From contig CAWFBJ010000030.1 in the NCBI GenBank assembly GCA_963814055.1, positions 62,001-126,000 on the forward strand: a DNA stretch of 64,000 nucleotides. Reading direction: 5' to 3'. The translations under genes were made by a program, and so were the position numbers. Source of the DNA: AWTP1-13 sp963814055. GTDB taxonomy: Bacteria; Pseudomonadota; Alphaproteobacteria; Rhizobiales; Hyphomicrobiaceae. Shown one piece after another: positions 55,266 through 63,028 of this stretch. A model generated the notes under the pieces. The model searched no databases. It saw only the letters and a program-made list of their open reading frames with translations, and was not told the DNA's origin. Each line of letters starts with the position of its first letter. The stretch's first letter is position 1.

Positions 55266-57165
55266 CTGCTTCTTGACTTGCGGGAATTGTGAAATGAAAG
55301 GCGGCTCCGCCGCTGGCGCAGTTTTCAGCCCAGATCTTCCCGCCATATCCCTCTACGATAGTTCGCGCGATTGATAGTCCGAGGCCACTACCATGCTTCT
55401 TGGTCGTGTAGAAGCTATCGAAGATCGCACCGATGTCTTGGAGCGGAATGCCGGGACCGGAGTCCGTCACCACCACCTCCACCTTGCAATGCTCGATCAG
55501 CGCCCAGCGAATGGCAATTCGTCGCGAATCCAACGGCATGCCGGCCATCGCGTCCATCGCGTTCGTTGCTAGGTTCAACACGACCTGCAGCAGATGAATT
55601 GGGTCGGCTCTTACGAGCAAAGGCTCTTCGTGGTAGTCCGCGTGCAGGATAACCTGTCGTTGATTGGCACCATTGGAAAGAAAGCTGAAGGCCTCGGCAA
55701 CCACGGCATTGAGGTTGATATCTTGGATTTCCTCACCGTCTTTGCGCGTGAGCAGTTTCCGAGCTTTGTTGACGATGTCTCGCGCGTAGTCATTGGCGTG
55801 CCTGATGTCGGCTAGGGCTTCCTTAAGCTTGCTGAGTTCCGGTCGGTCCCTAACTAGGCCTTCTGCCCAATGGGTGGTTAGGGCAATCGCTACCAGAGGC
55901 TGGCCGATATCGTGCGCGAACGATGCAGACAACGCTCCTGCTTCGGCCGCGCGATTGAGATGCATGACTTCCAAGGAACGACTGCGGGAGTACGCCTCGG
56001 CTCTGTGCCGGCGCGATCGCTCGACCAGCAACCATGCAATCATCGCCGATTGCACGAGCAGCGCGAGGAGGATGCCCACTATCTGCCAACGGTAGCGCTC
56101 CCACGCGTTCAGTTCGCGAAAGAGGACCTCGCTTCCCGACGGCAGGCGGCTTTCGCTGATTCCCCAGCGCTGCAGTTCCCGCCAATCGAATTTCGCCGTT
56201 GAAAATTTGATGGATGGAACTTTGATATCACTGGGGCTCTCGCCTCTGAGGATGCGAACCGCAACGGCGGCTGTCTGCCCGCTGGTGTCGAGCACCGCGA
56301 GAAGCGGGCCGCCGACAATCTCGCGGCCAAAAAAGGATTCGTCATACGAAAAAATGGGCGCGTTGCTGACTGCATGAAGCCTTGCCAACGCTGTGTTGCC
56401 TTCGTGCACGACACCCGCCGCATCGACGATCATCAGCTCCCAGAAGATCGCGGAGCGCGGCGGGAGCGCCGCGGCGTGTTTGAGCACATCATCGAACGAC
56501 AAATGGTTGGTCCACGTAAATGAAACGCGGTTTGTGAGAGGCTTTACCGCTTTGCCAATCTCCTCCATCCAAAACTGTTCGATGGGAGAAGTGCCGACCA
56601 CCACCGTCACATTTTCTGTGTCCGGCAATACCTGCAGGATGTTCTCGATGGCTGCAAGATAATCTATTCGGACCGGGACAACGGCGTCACTCCTGGAAAG
56701 TGCTGAGGATTGAACGCGACGTTCGTCAACCGCCGTGAACACCATCGGGGTGTTGGAAAAGAGCTGTGGTCGGTGACGTTGGACAAAGGCGGCTGCGGGC
56801 GCACCGAAGCTTACAATGAGGTCAGGAGGCTGTTTGGCGAAGAGCGCACGGAGATAAGCGACGAAAGGAGCCTCGGGCTCTTCATGGCTAGCACGGGCTG
56901 TCACGAGCGAATGCTCAGTGATGTCCAATGGCCACGGCGATTGCCGCTCCAGCTCGCTGCGAATGGTCCTGGCGTATTCGCTCCAGGGCTTGAAATCGCG
57001 ACCAAACGAATGCAGGAGCAACACCCGCTTGGGATCGGCCGCAGCGGCACCCCACGCGGACAACATCGCTAAAATGAAAAGCAACCCTACGGTGCAGTAG
57101 AGACCAGAGGCCTTGCCTCTGCGGCGCTGGCAGACCAGTCGCACCACAACCGCCGATCGCGTCAC
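55123..57165 (-). CDS. Sensor histidine kinase with periplasmic ABC-binding-type domain
   Basis: A 680-residue kinase. The membrane anchor is at about 22-42. A periplasmic ABC substrate-binding-like sensor spans about 45-335 (RVLLLHSFGRDFKPWSEYA, PPDLIVSFGAPAAAFVQRH, FSYDESFFGREIVGG). A membrane helix follows at about 355-378. The HisKA-type helix has His418 (LSASFAHDIGQPLVAIAL). The HATPase domain has VVLNLATNAMDAMAG, VVVTDSGPGIP and GSGLGLSIARTIVEGYGGK. After FHFTIPA the natural protein would end; the present 35 or so extra residues come from an intergenic repeat. Its likely output partner is a NarL-type regulator such as that at 57404. Confidence 0.9.
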   Translation of the reverse strand: MTRSAVVVRLVCQRRRGKASGLYCTVGLLFILAMLSAWGAAAADPKRVLLLHSFGRDFKPWSEYARTIRSELERQSPWPLDITEHSLVTARASHEEPEAPFVAYLRALFAKQPPDLIVSFGAPAAAFVQRHRPQLFSNTPMVFTAVDERRVQSSALSRSDAVVPVRIDYLAAIENILQVLPDTENVTVVVGTSPIEQFWMEEIGKAVKPLTNRVSFTWTNHLSFDDVLKHAAALPPRSAIFWELMIVDAAGVVHEGNTALARLHAVSNAPIFSYDESFFGREIVGGPLLAVLDTSGQTAAVAVRILRGESPSDIKVPSIKFSTAKFDWRELQRWGISESRLPSGSEVLFRELNAWERYRWQIVGILLALLVQSAMIAWLLVERSRRHRAEAYSRSRSLEVMHLNRAAEAGALSASFAHDIGQPLVAIALTTHWAEGLVRDRPELSKLKEALADIRHANDYARDIVNKARKLLTRKDGEEIQDINLNAVVAEAFSFLSNGANQRQVILHADYHEEPLLVRADPIHLLQVVLNLATNAMDAMAGMPLDSRRIAIRWALIEHCKVEVVVTDSGPGIPLQDIGAIFDSFYTTKKHGSGLGLSIARTIVEGYGGKIWAENCASGGAAFHFTIPASQEAEPSHPDRQVVCGSTSARLPHLSALPPKSEIPPTKALPVAGTASSVRL

Positions 57166-57396
57166 CGGACGCTAGAATGCTCTGACAACGTAGCATTGGC
57201 GTCTAAGAGGGGCATCGAATAAACCCCGACAGGATTAATGATGGCTCGCCAGCGCAATATTCACTTAGTGCCCTTTGCGAAGCTCCCGGCTATATGCGCC
57301 GCGCTCGGCTTACTTCTGCATTTGATGCTGCGGTCAACTCCTCCACAGGTACGTGGATCAGACTGCGCCCCATTGGCTTGCGCTCCACTGTCAGCA
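57166..57396. other. Short intergenic region
   Basis: It separates the kinase from the end of the response regulator gene; no other feature was recognised. Confidence 0.35.
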
Positions 57397-57977
57397 CGCT
57401 TCCTTAGGCTTCTACGAGCCTGTTGCGGATCGCATAGCGCACCAGGGAGGCAGTTGAGGACATATTGAGTTTTCTCATAACAGCCGCGCGATGTGTCTCC
57501 ACCGTCTTGATACCGATATTCAGGACGTTGGCCACCTGCTTGTTGGAGTGCCCTTCTGCAACGAGCTGCACTACCCCGCGCTCTCGCGGTGTTAGAGAAA
57601 ATTGCGGTTGCCCAGGGTGCGCCAGAAAGGATTTGAGCAGGGCTTCGGAAAGGTTTGGAGTGAAGTATGGTTTGTGCGTAGCCAACGCCTGCACGGCGGC
57701 GAGCAGCGCGGCATTGGCATCCGACTTGAGCAGATAGCCGCGAGCCCCCGCGGCCAACATTTCGCCGATAAGTGAGTCCGAGTCATGCATGGTGAATATG
57801 AGCACCTCGGTTTTCGGCAGACGAGCGCGAATTTGGCGCGTTGCCTCAACCCCATTAATTAGTGGCAATGAGTAGTCCAGTATTGCTACATCCGGCTTGG
57901 TCTGGAGCGCCTTGAAAATCGCATCTTTGCCATCCACTGCCTCGGCGACCACTTGCCAGCCTGCCTGAATTTCAAAA
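57397..57977 (-). repeat. 581-bp repeat, copy C
   Basis: Direct-orientation partner of 51097-51677, nearly identical. It lies inside the intact response regulator gene. Confidence 0.9.
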
Positions 57978-58042
57978 ACCTTGCGCAGGCCAGATCGCAC
58001 CACTTCGTGGTCGTCGGCTATTAGAATACGGATCGTAGGCAT
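57404..58042 (-). CDS. NarL/FixJ-family response regulator, intact copy C
   Basis: A 212-residue regulator and the only undamaged member of the three homologous copies. The receiver begins MPTIRILIADDHEVVRSGLRKV with the acidic pair DD. Phosphoacceptor Asp56 is in VAILDYSLP, the Thr switch in LIFTMHD and Lys in LLKSDANA. The LuxR-type HTH is at about 145-205 (LTPRERGVVQLVAEGHSNKQ, ETHRAAVMRKLNMSS). AAGGGGAA lies upstream of the ATG. The tandem GGGGTTNNCCCC palindromes are 85-115 bases upstream, suggesting autoregulation. A kinase gene lies directly downstream on the same strand (240-base gap). Confidence 0.93.
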   Translation of the reverse strand: MPTIRILIADDHEVVRSGLRKVFEIQAGWQVVAEAVDGKDAIFKALQTKPDVAILDYSLPLINGVEATRQIRARLPKTEVLIFTMHDSDSLIGEMLAAGARGYLLKSDANAALLAAVQALATHKPYFTPNLSEALLKSFLAHPGQPQFSLTPRERGVVQLVAEGHSNKQVANVLNIGIKTVETHRAAVMRKLNMSSTASLVRYAIRNRLVEA

Positions 58043-58124
58043 TTCAGTTCCCCTTCAGCGTTCAAGCGGACCGGTAAACCAAGCCCTCGATTCAGCCTAG
58101 GGAAGCGGTGGATGGGTCCCTATT

Positions 58125-58159
58125 GGGGTTAACCCCCGAGTATGCAGGGGGCCAACCCC
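58125..58159. promoter_or_regulatory. Tandem GGGGTTNNCCCC palindromes upstream of intact response regulator
   Basis: GGGGTTAACCCC (58125-58136, perfect palindrome) and, on the other strand, GGGGTTGGCCCC (58148-58159), 23 bases apart centre to centre. The pair and spacing are conserved at 29109-29143 although the intervening sequence has diverged. Proposed operator of the NarL-type regulator. Confidence 0.7.
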
Positions 58160-58408
58160 TGAGTTCCCATGCAACGACGTTCCGAAAACTGGCTTAACAG
58201 AAGCCAGTCCACATTCATTAAGGCGTCAGCACTATCTTGGTCGCGCAACGTAAGGGCAGCTCCCCGCCCTTCAAATCTCAATCAACGGTACATAGTTCAC
58301 CTCTCTGGCCTTGGGTAACCGTCGCGGCTCGGACAGGGAAAAGACCCGGTACTCGTTTTTTGGTGGAGAGAGATATGTTGGACGCGACGGTTTTGCGGGA
58401 GCGTCTCC
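58160..58408. other. Upstream remnant of tandem regulator gene
   Basis: On the minus strand, 58215-58232 reads ATAGTGCTGACGCCTTAA, the last codons (IVLTP) of the other NarL-type regulator gene found broken at 28687-29051. So the ancestral tandem order was the same here. Nothing else was recognised. Confidence 0.5.
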
Positions 58409-58630
58409 ATGACTTTGTCGGAGGTTCAAGCTATCGAAGCTCGAATGCGCGCATTGCGGGTGCCTGAACCGTGCATTGAGAAACACGTCAGTCTTCTCAA
58501 GAAACTTGTGAGCGTGCCTGTCAAAGACCCGCCGAAGAAGGGGCGCCAGAGTAAAGACCCCGAACCTCTCCTGTCGCGCGTTGCGAACCGACGGCTTCAG
58601 CGAAAATCAGATAGGCATGTGGCTGACTAG
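58409..58630 (+). CDS. Possible small basic hypothetical protein
   Basis: A 73-residue frame (MTLSEVQAIEARMRALRVPE, then KKLVSVPVKDPPKKGRQSKD) with charged, protein-like composition in its first 55 residues. A weak ribosome site (GGGAGCG) lies upstream. There is no recognised domain; it could be chance. Confidence 0.35.
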   Translation: MTLSEVQAIEARMRALRVPEPCIEKHVSLLKKLVSVPVKDPPKKGRQSKDPEPLLSRVANRRLQRKSDRHVAD

Positions 58631-58887
58631 GACGCAAGTCGCTCAATTCTTGTCAATGAGCTGACGCCCGCCCTCTCCAAGAAGGCATCGGTCATGCAAC
58701 CAGGGCCCTAGTTTCCCTTTGGCTGTTCTCTTTTCTGAATGGATGTGAGGGCGTCATGGCCGTCACAATTGGTGTGGCCCGTTGCCGTGTGGCTGAGGCG
58801 CTCGCCTTGTCGGTCTTGCCCTTAAGTACGCTTCCAACGCCATTTACTTCCGCTCTCGCACCCATTGAGCCACTGGCGTCGATTAAA

Positions 58888-58910
58888 TCTCCCCCAAAGT
58901 GGTGATGCGG
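58888..58910. promoter_or_regulatory. Degenerate TCTCCCCCAAAGTGGTGATGCG site
   Basis: The left arm and spacer match the site at 54148 exactly (TCCCCCAAAGT), with a mutated right arm (GGTGATGCG). Family member with lost symmetry. Confidence 0.35.
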
Positions 58911-59247
58911 TTGGGCTTGGACCTTCTCATCTTATGCCCGTGACCGGGGGCACTGTTTCCTTCGGGGGCAGCCCCGGCCAAAGGTCAGGGCTCGGCTCAT
59001 ACAAGCCCGCCCGGCTTGACGAAGTCAGGGCGCGGCTTGCTCTTTGCGACAAAGACGCACGAGGGCCGGTTGCCCCCGCCTAGAAACTGGAGCCTCGGCG
59101 CACGAGGTAATAGCCGTGCTGTCAATCAAGATGACGGCGGTGAACTCATTCTTGGACAAGCGCTGATGCTCTTGGGGGTCTTGGTCGGGACCGTCGCAGC
59201 TATGCTTCTCGCCGCGGCGTACCTGGGATAGGCGCGAACTTTACAGT

Positions 59248-59355
59248 CACGGGGAGCGGCAGGGCCACACGAAGGCAACATGTCCGGGCTGCGATTTGGG
59301 GGACAACGTTCGCAGCGATCCAATCCGCCGTAAACGGGGGAGCAAACAGCGGATG
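59248..59355. repeat. Dispersed intergenic repeat, copy 2
   Basis: Same orientation as 25608-25710: GGCAGGGCCACACGAAGG, CTGCGATTTG, GACAACGTTCGCAGC, GGGAGCAAACAGCGGATG, with scattered indels. Confidence 0.65.
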
Positions 59356-59767
59356 AATGTGGCCCTGCAATCGTCACTCTGACGTACCAGCGTCCGGGCA
59401 TCTATCCGAGTAAACCCCAATTCGAGGCCACATCATTCCGAGCGACATCTTGCCACCGGCCAAACCAAAAACACTGGCGGGGGGGAACCGCGAACCTGCA
59501 CTACACCGATTGATACGTCGGCCTTCGCCGCGACGGCCTGGAAGCGTCCCACGGCCAAGCGTGTCGCGTGGCTGCACAAGCCCCGGCAAGAAAAATGCCC
59601 CGGCGGAGTTCGGCCGGGCGCATTGCGACGGGGTTTGAAGAAGTTTCACGAGCTGTCGCCAACGCTCCCTCTTGCCAAGCTGACTTTGAGCATTCCCCGT
59701 TGTGTACCTTGCAAGCTACAGCCCGACTGACCACAACAGGTTTACTGATGAGATAGCAGGCAAGCAG

Positions 59768-60058
59768 ATGCAGTCGAGCCCGGGTGTTGGTGATGACTGG
59801 CTCATCAGCGACAAGGACATCGCCGATCTCACGGAAGCATTGGCGGCAGGCGATGTTGACGCTGCTGCGCACGCGATTGGAGTGGCAGCCAAAACTCGTG
59901 GGATGAGCAAGGTTTCGCGCCAGACCGGGCTGTCTCGTGAGAGCTTATACAAAACGCTCAGCGGAGAAAGCGACCCTCGGTTTAAAACGATTGCGCGGGT
60001 TCTTCGTGCGCTCGGCCTTCAGTTGCGCGTTGAACGAGCCGAGCACCGACAAAGCTAA
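59768..60058 (+). CDS. Orphan antitoxin, HigA/addiction-module antidote family
   Basis: A 96-residue protein. The middle and end match the 'probable addiction module antidote' HTH family: ADLTEALAAGDVDAAAHAIG, then IGVAAKTRGMSKVSRQTGLS, RESLYKTLSGESDPRFKTIA and RVLRALGLQLRVE. The usual start of the family (about 20 residues) reads differently. The ATG at 59768 is chosen; GCAGGCAAGC is a modest ribosome site. No HigB/RelE-type toxin gene is adjacent on either side, so this is a solitary antitoxin that may serve as a transcriptional repressor. Confidence 0.8.
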   Translation: MQSSPGVGDDWLISDKDIADLTEALAAGDVDAAAHAIGVAAKTRGMSKVSRQTGLSRESLYKTLSGESDPRFKTIARVLRALGLQLRVERAEHRQS

Positions 60059-60537
60059 GAAAAGGATATCCGCCTGATCTGAAGAAGCTCGAACTCAAGG
60101 TCTGGCGGCCAGGAGAAACATCTGGCCACAAACCAATAAATGGCCCCCTGCTAGGGGAAGCAGGGTGCCTACTTTGGAGAGCCCGGCGCTCTGAGGGGGA
60201 GGAGTGGCCGAGCCTGACACGAGAACGTTGTCGCATACTGCGGGTTCCAACAGGCTTCATGCCCTCTGTGGATAACCTTTAGGAACCGGCGTCCGGCTTG
60301 CCATCACGAGCTGGTCGGCTGTCTTCTGGCCGCTGGCGCAGCAGCACCTCACGCGAGCCCCCTCAGAGCGCCTGGCACGCCTGGGCAGGCGTATGCACAA
60401 CTTTATAGCCTTTCTTTTTCAATTCCTTACCACACGCGCATCCACAAAGTTATCGGTTCTCCAGCTTGTTCGGCGCGAATCACATATCCGTTGCGTGCGT
60501 TTTTTCTCACTGCGTTGGCGCGACGGGAGGCCTTGAA
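60059..60537. other. Intergenic stretch
   Basis: About 480 bases; no supported gene. GGGAGG at 60525-60530 is the ribosome site of the next gene. Confidence 0.35.
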
Positions 60538-61314
60538 ATGGCGATGTTCAAAATCGGGTGCCACGTTGCTTTGGTGGTCTGGAAGTTGGGTGTCTGCGCT
60601 GCGCTTACAGCGCCCGCCATCGCGGGCGGCGGCGAGCCAACCAACGAACCCGTGTATCGCGCTGTCATAGTGGCGGGTGCAGACATCACCAAGAACGCGG
60701 ATGAGGCGTATTCCGGGGTCTATTATGCTTTCAACGGCGACCTCAGCCGGGAGGGCTTCATTCTTCGGCTGTTCGGTACCAGGGGATTCTACGACTACCG
60801 CACCCTTCCCAATGACGGCAATTACTGGCAGGGCGACGTGATGGTCGGATACCAATGGGTGCGCGGTCGCGTGGACGTCGGTGTCTACATCGGTGTCGAC
60901 TACCAGCACTACGACCTTGCTGCTCCCGATCCGTTCAATGAACTGCAGGGTAGCGAGACTGGCTTCAAAGTCGCTCTCGATATCGAAACGAACGATCGGA
61001 ACACGTCGCCGCTGTATTTCGCCTTCAATGGCGCCTATTCGACGGCCTTCGATACCTACTATGCTCTTGCCCGCGTCGGCCGCACCTTCGGCCGTTTCAC
61101 GATCGGGCCTGAGGCTTGGGCATTGGGCGATGTCACCGGTGATGCGCAACGGCTCGGTGCGTTCGTGTCAATGGAAATTCCCCTCGGCTACAACATGACT
61201 GGGACGCTCACCCTCTCGGCAGGCCACCAGTTTGGTGACGAAGCCGTCACCAGCAAGGGCTTCGATGACGGCCTGTACGGTACCGTGAATTTCAGGATGC
61301 CGCTGGGCCGCTGA
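60538..61314 (+). CDS. BcsS-like outer-membrane beta-barrel protein
   Basis: A 258-residue exported protein with an N-terminal signal segment (to about residue 30, PAIAGG). The rest alternates aromatic and polar residues in short strands: YSGVYYAFNGDLSREGFILR, YWQGDVMVGYQWVRGRVDVG, FGRFTIGPEAWALGD, MTGTLTLSAGHQF and a final YGTVNFRMPLGR. The family resembles cellulose biosynthesis protein BcsS-type barrels, in which strand patterns such as GPEA and a terminal YGxxxF are typical. Assignment by pattern only. The ATG at 60538 has GGGAGG seven bases upstream. No bcs genes are nearby. A strong terminator follows. Confidence 0.6.
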   Translation: MAMFKIGCHVALVVWKLGVCAALTAPAIAGGGEPTNEPVYRAVIVAGADITKNADEAYSGVYYAFNGDLSREGFILRLFGTRGFYDYRTLPNDGNYWQGDVMVGYQWVRGRVDVGVYIGVDYQHYDLAAPDPFNELQGSETGFKVALDIETNDRNTSPLYFAFNGAYSTAFDTYYALARVGRTFGRFTIGPEAWALGDVTGDAQRLGAFVSMEIPLGYNMTGTLTLSAGHQFGDEAVTSKGFDDGLYGTVNFRMPLGR

Positions 61315-61342
61315 ACTGAGCTTAGACCTAGTTTGAAAAAGA

Positions 61343-61372
61343 AAGCCGCAGCTTCGCGCTGCGGCTTTTGCT
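61343..61372 (+). terminator. Rho-independent terminator of the beta-barrel gene
   Basis: The perfect stem AAGCCGCAGC / GCTGCGGCTT with a five-base loop is followed by a T-rich run. It lies 28 bases after the stop. Confidence 0.85.
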
Positions 61373-61714
61373 TTTGTCGAATGCTATCTCATGCGTGGTT
61401 TTGGTGCTCGCAAGACCTTCCTCGAAGCGCGGGAACGGCCAGGCGGTGCCACCACCGGCCACGCTGCTCAAATTAATCGCTTACATCAAGGAGAACCCAG
61501 TCGATGACGCGCCAGCGGTGTCTTCGCGCGCTCGGCAACGACACACCACGGTTGATCCTGATATTCTCTGGGCCTTGTGGCGGCCCGCCGCAAGCGCGCC
61601 AAGCCGTAGGAATGACCCAGTAGATCATCCCGATCTTTCGGGACGCGAATGCAAGTGAACGACGTTCCTGCGTTTCGCGCATTTGGACCCGCGATACGCG
61701 CCGCCCAGCGCCGC

Positions 61715-61815
61715 TGGGCAAGGGATGCAAACGCGCTAGGAGCATTGCCCTGCCGCGTGTGGCAGATTTAAAACGGTCGTTTGGAATGCGCTTGTCCTGG
61801 ACTATTCCCCCGCCC
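61715..61815 (-). repeat. Long-range inverted repeat, copy 2
   Basis: On the minus strand it reads GGCGGGGGAATAGTCCAGGA and onward as at 27225-27330, including GCATTCCAAACGACCGTTTT and CTCCTAGCGCGTTTGCAT. It is probably the residue of a duplicated LTPEQR-protein gene end. Confidence 0.8.
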
Positions 61816-62150
61816 GCAAGACGGTCGGTTCGAGCTGGCCGATACAGGTGATTATGCAATCAGGGGTTTCCAGGAATTGGTGAGGGGGCACCACTCGTTA
61901 TGGAACCGAGCACTCGCAACGGTGGGGTCACTTGGCGCCCGCGTGAGGTGGGAACCGTCGTGCAACACTACACATACTCGGTGAGCGGTCCTCTAGGCTG
62001 GCGGCCAATCGCAAGCGCGTAGAGCCAGCGGTTGCTGAATGATTCCAAACTCGTGAGGGTATGGCGATCCCCGTCTGATCCGGTGAGGCACGCAGACACA
62101 TCGCCTGCCATAAGCTGCACGAAAGCTCGGGCGACGCATGGGTCCGTGCT

Positions 62151-62173
62151 CATCTCCCCCTAATCGGGGATGC
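62151..62173. promoter_or_regulatory. ATCTCCCCC-TAATC-GGGGATGCG site
   Basis: Inverted repeat with arms TCCCC/GGGGA, about 170 bases upstream of the transglycosylase start. It shares the flanking GATGCG with the sites at 19791 and 58888. Confidence 0.45.
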
Positions 62174-62341
62174 GTGCCCCGCCTGCCATCCTTATCTGCC
62201 ACGCGTGAGCGCCGCCGGTTCATGACGCGGCGTGCTACGCGGTCGTTGGCAGGCCATCGCGGCCGCCTCCTAAACAGACCCTCCAATCAAGCAAGTGTCC
62301 AGCCCGCGGACGCAGTTGCCAGGTGCGTGAAGGAGAAGGCG

Positions 62342-63028
62342 TTGTCCAACATCGGGTTCGTAAACGGCGCCGTTTGCAAAGCACGTCACGCGTCGATCCT
62401 GATACGTCGGCGAAGCGCCGCCATTGTCGGGTTGCTGGCCCTGGTTGCCACGCCTCAGATCGCGCAGGCCTCGGGGCAGTTCTCACCACGACTTGAGGAC
62501 ATCATTCAGAAGGTATCGCAGTATCACGGTCTGCCGCCATCCATCCTGCGTGCCTTTGCGACCATTGAGAGCGGAGGCAACCCGCGCGCTCGCGCGGGAA
62601 GCTATTTCGGAGTCTATCAGCTTAGCCATAGCGTGTTTCGCAAATACGGCGGCCGCGGCAACATTTTTGACCTGAGCGAGAACACAAAAGTTGCAGCACG
62701 CAAGCTGCGTGCGGAAGCGGACGTGTTCTCACGCCAGTATGGGCGCCAGCCGACTGCAACCGAGCGCTACATGCTGCACCAGCAAGGCGTCGCGGGTGCT
62801 GCCACGCACATGGCAAATCCAGATGCACCAGCCTGGCAAAACATGCATCTCACCCCCGAAGGTCAAAAGAAGGGACCCGGCTGGGCGCGCCTTGCGATCT
62901 GGGGCAACATTCCCCGAGACCAGCGCGCGCAGTTTCCTGAAGGCGTGGACAGCGTCACCAGCCGCCAGTTCATGGAACTGTGGGATCGCAAGTTGGCCAA
63001 GTTTGGCGCCAACCAGTCATCGAACTGA
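62342..63028 (+). CDS. Lytic transglycosylase (SLT domain), exported
   Basis: A 228-residue protein. A TTG start is chosen because GAAGGAG sits immediately before it and a signal peptide follows (hydrophobic IVGLLALVATPQIAQA). The SLT domain is at about 50-130: VSQYHGLPPSILRAFATIES with catalytic Glu76, then GGNPRARAGSYFGVYQLS and NTKVAARKLRAEADVF. A C-terminal extension follows (MLHQQGVAGAATHM). It cleaves peptidoglycan glycan strands in the periplasm. The 3' end overlaps the convergent L,D-transpeptidase gene by 12 bases. The two are functionally related murein enzymes. Confidence 0.88.
   Translation: MSNIGFVNGAVCKARHASILIRRRSAAIVGLLALVATPQIAQASGQFSPRLEDIIQKVSQYHGLPPSILRAFATIESGGNPRARAGSYFGVYQLSHSVFRKYGGRGNIFDLSENTKVAARKLRAEADVFSRQYGRQPTATERYMLHQQGVAGAATHMANPDAPAWQNMHLTPEGQKKGPGWARLAIWGNIPRDQRAQFPEGVDSVTSRQFMELWDRKLAKFGANQSSN

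Larger units (their letters stand above)
58631..59767. other. Gene-free stretch with repeats
   Basis: About 1.1 kb. It contains a degenerate CCCCC/GG inverted repeat near 58888 and copy 2 of a dispersed repeat at 59248-59355. No supported gene. A toxin gene expected upstream of the following antitoxin was not found. Confidence 0.4.
61373..62341. other. Gene-free stretch with long-range repeat and G/C-run site
   Basis: About 970 bases. It holds the inverted copy of the LTPEQR gene end (61715-61815) and a CCCCC/GGGG site (62151-62173) just upstream of the transglycosylase. No gene was supported. Confidence 0.4.
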
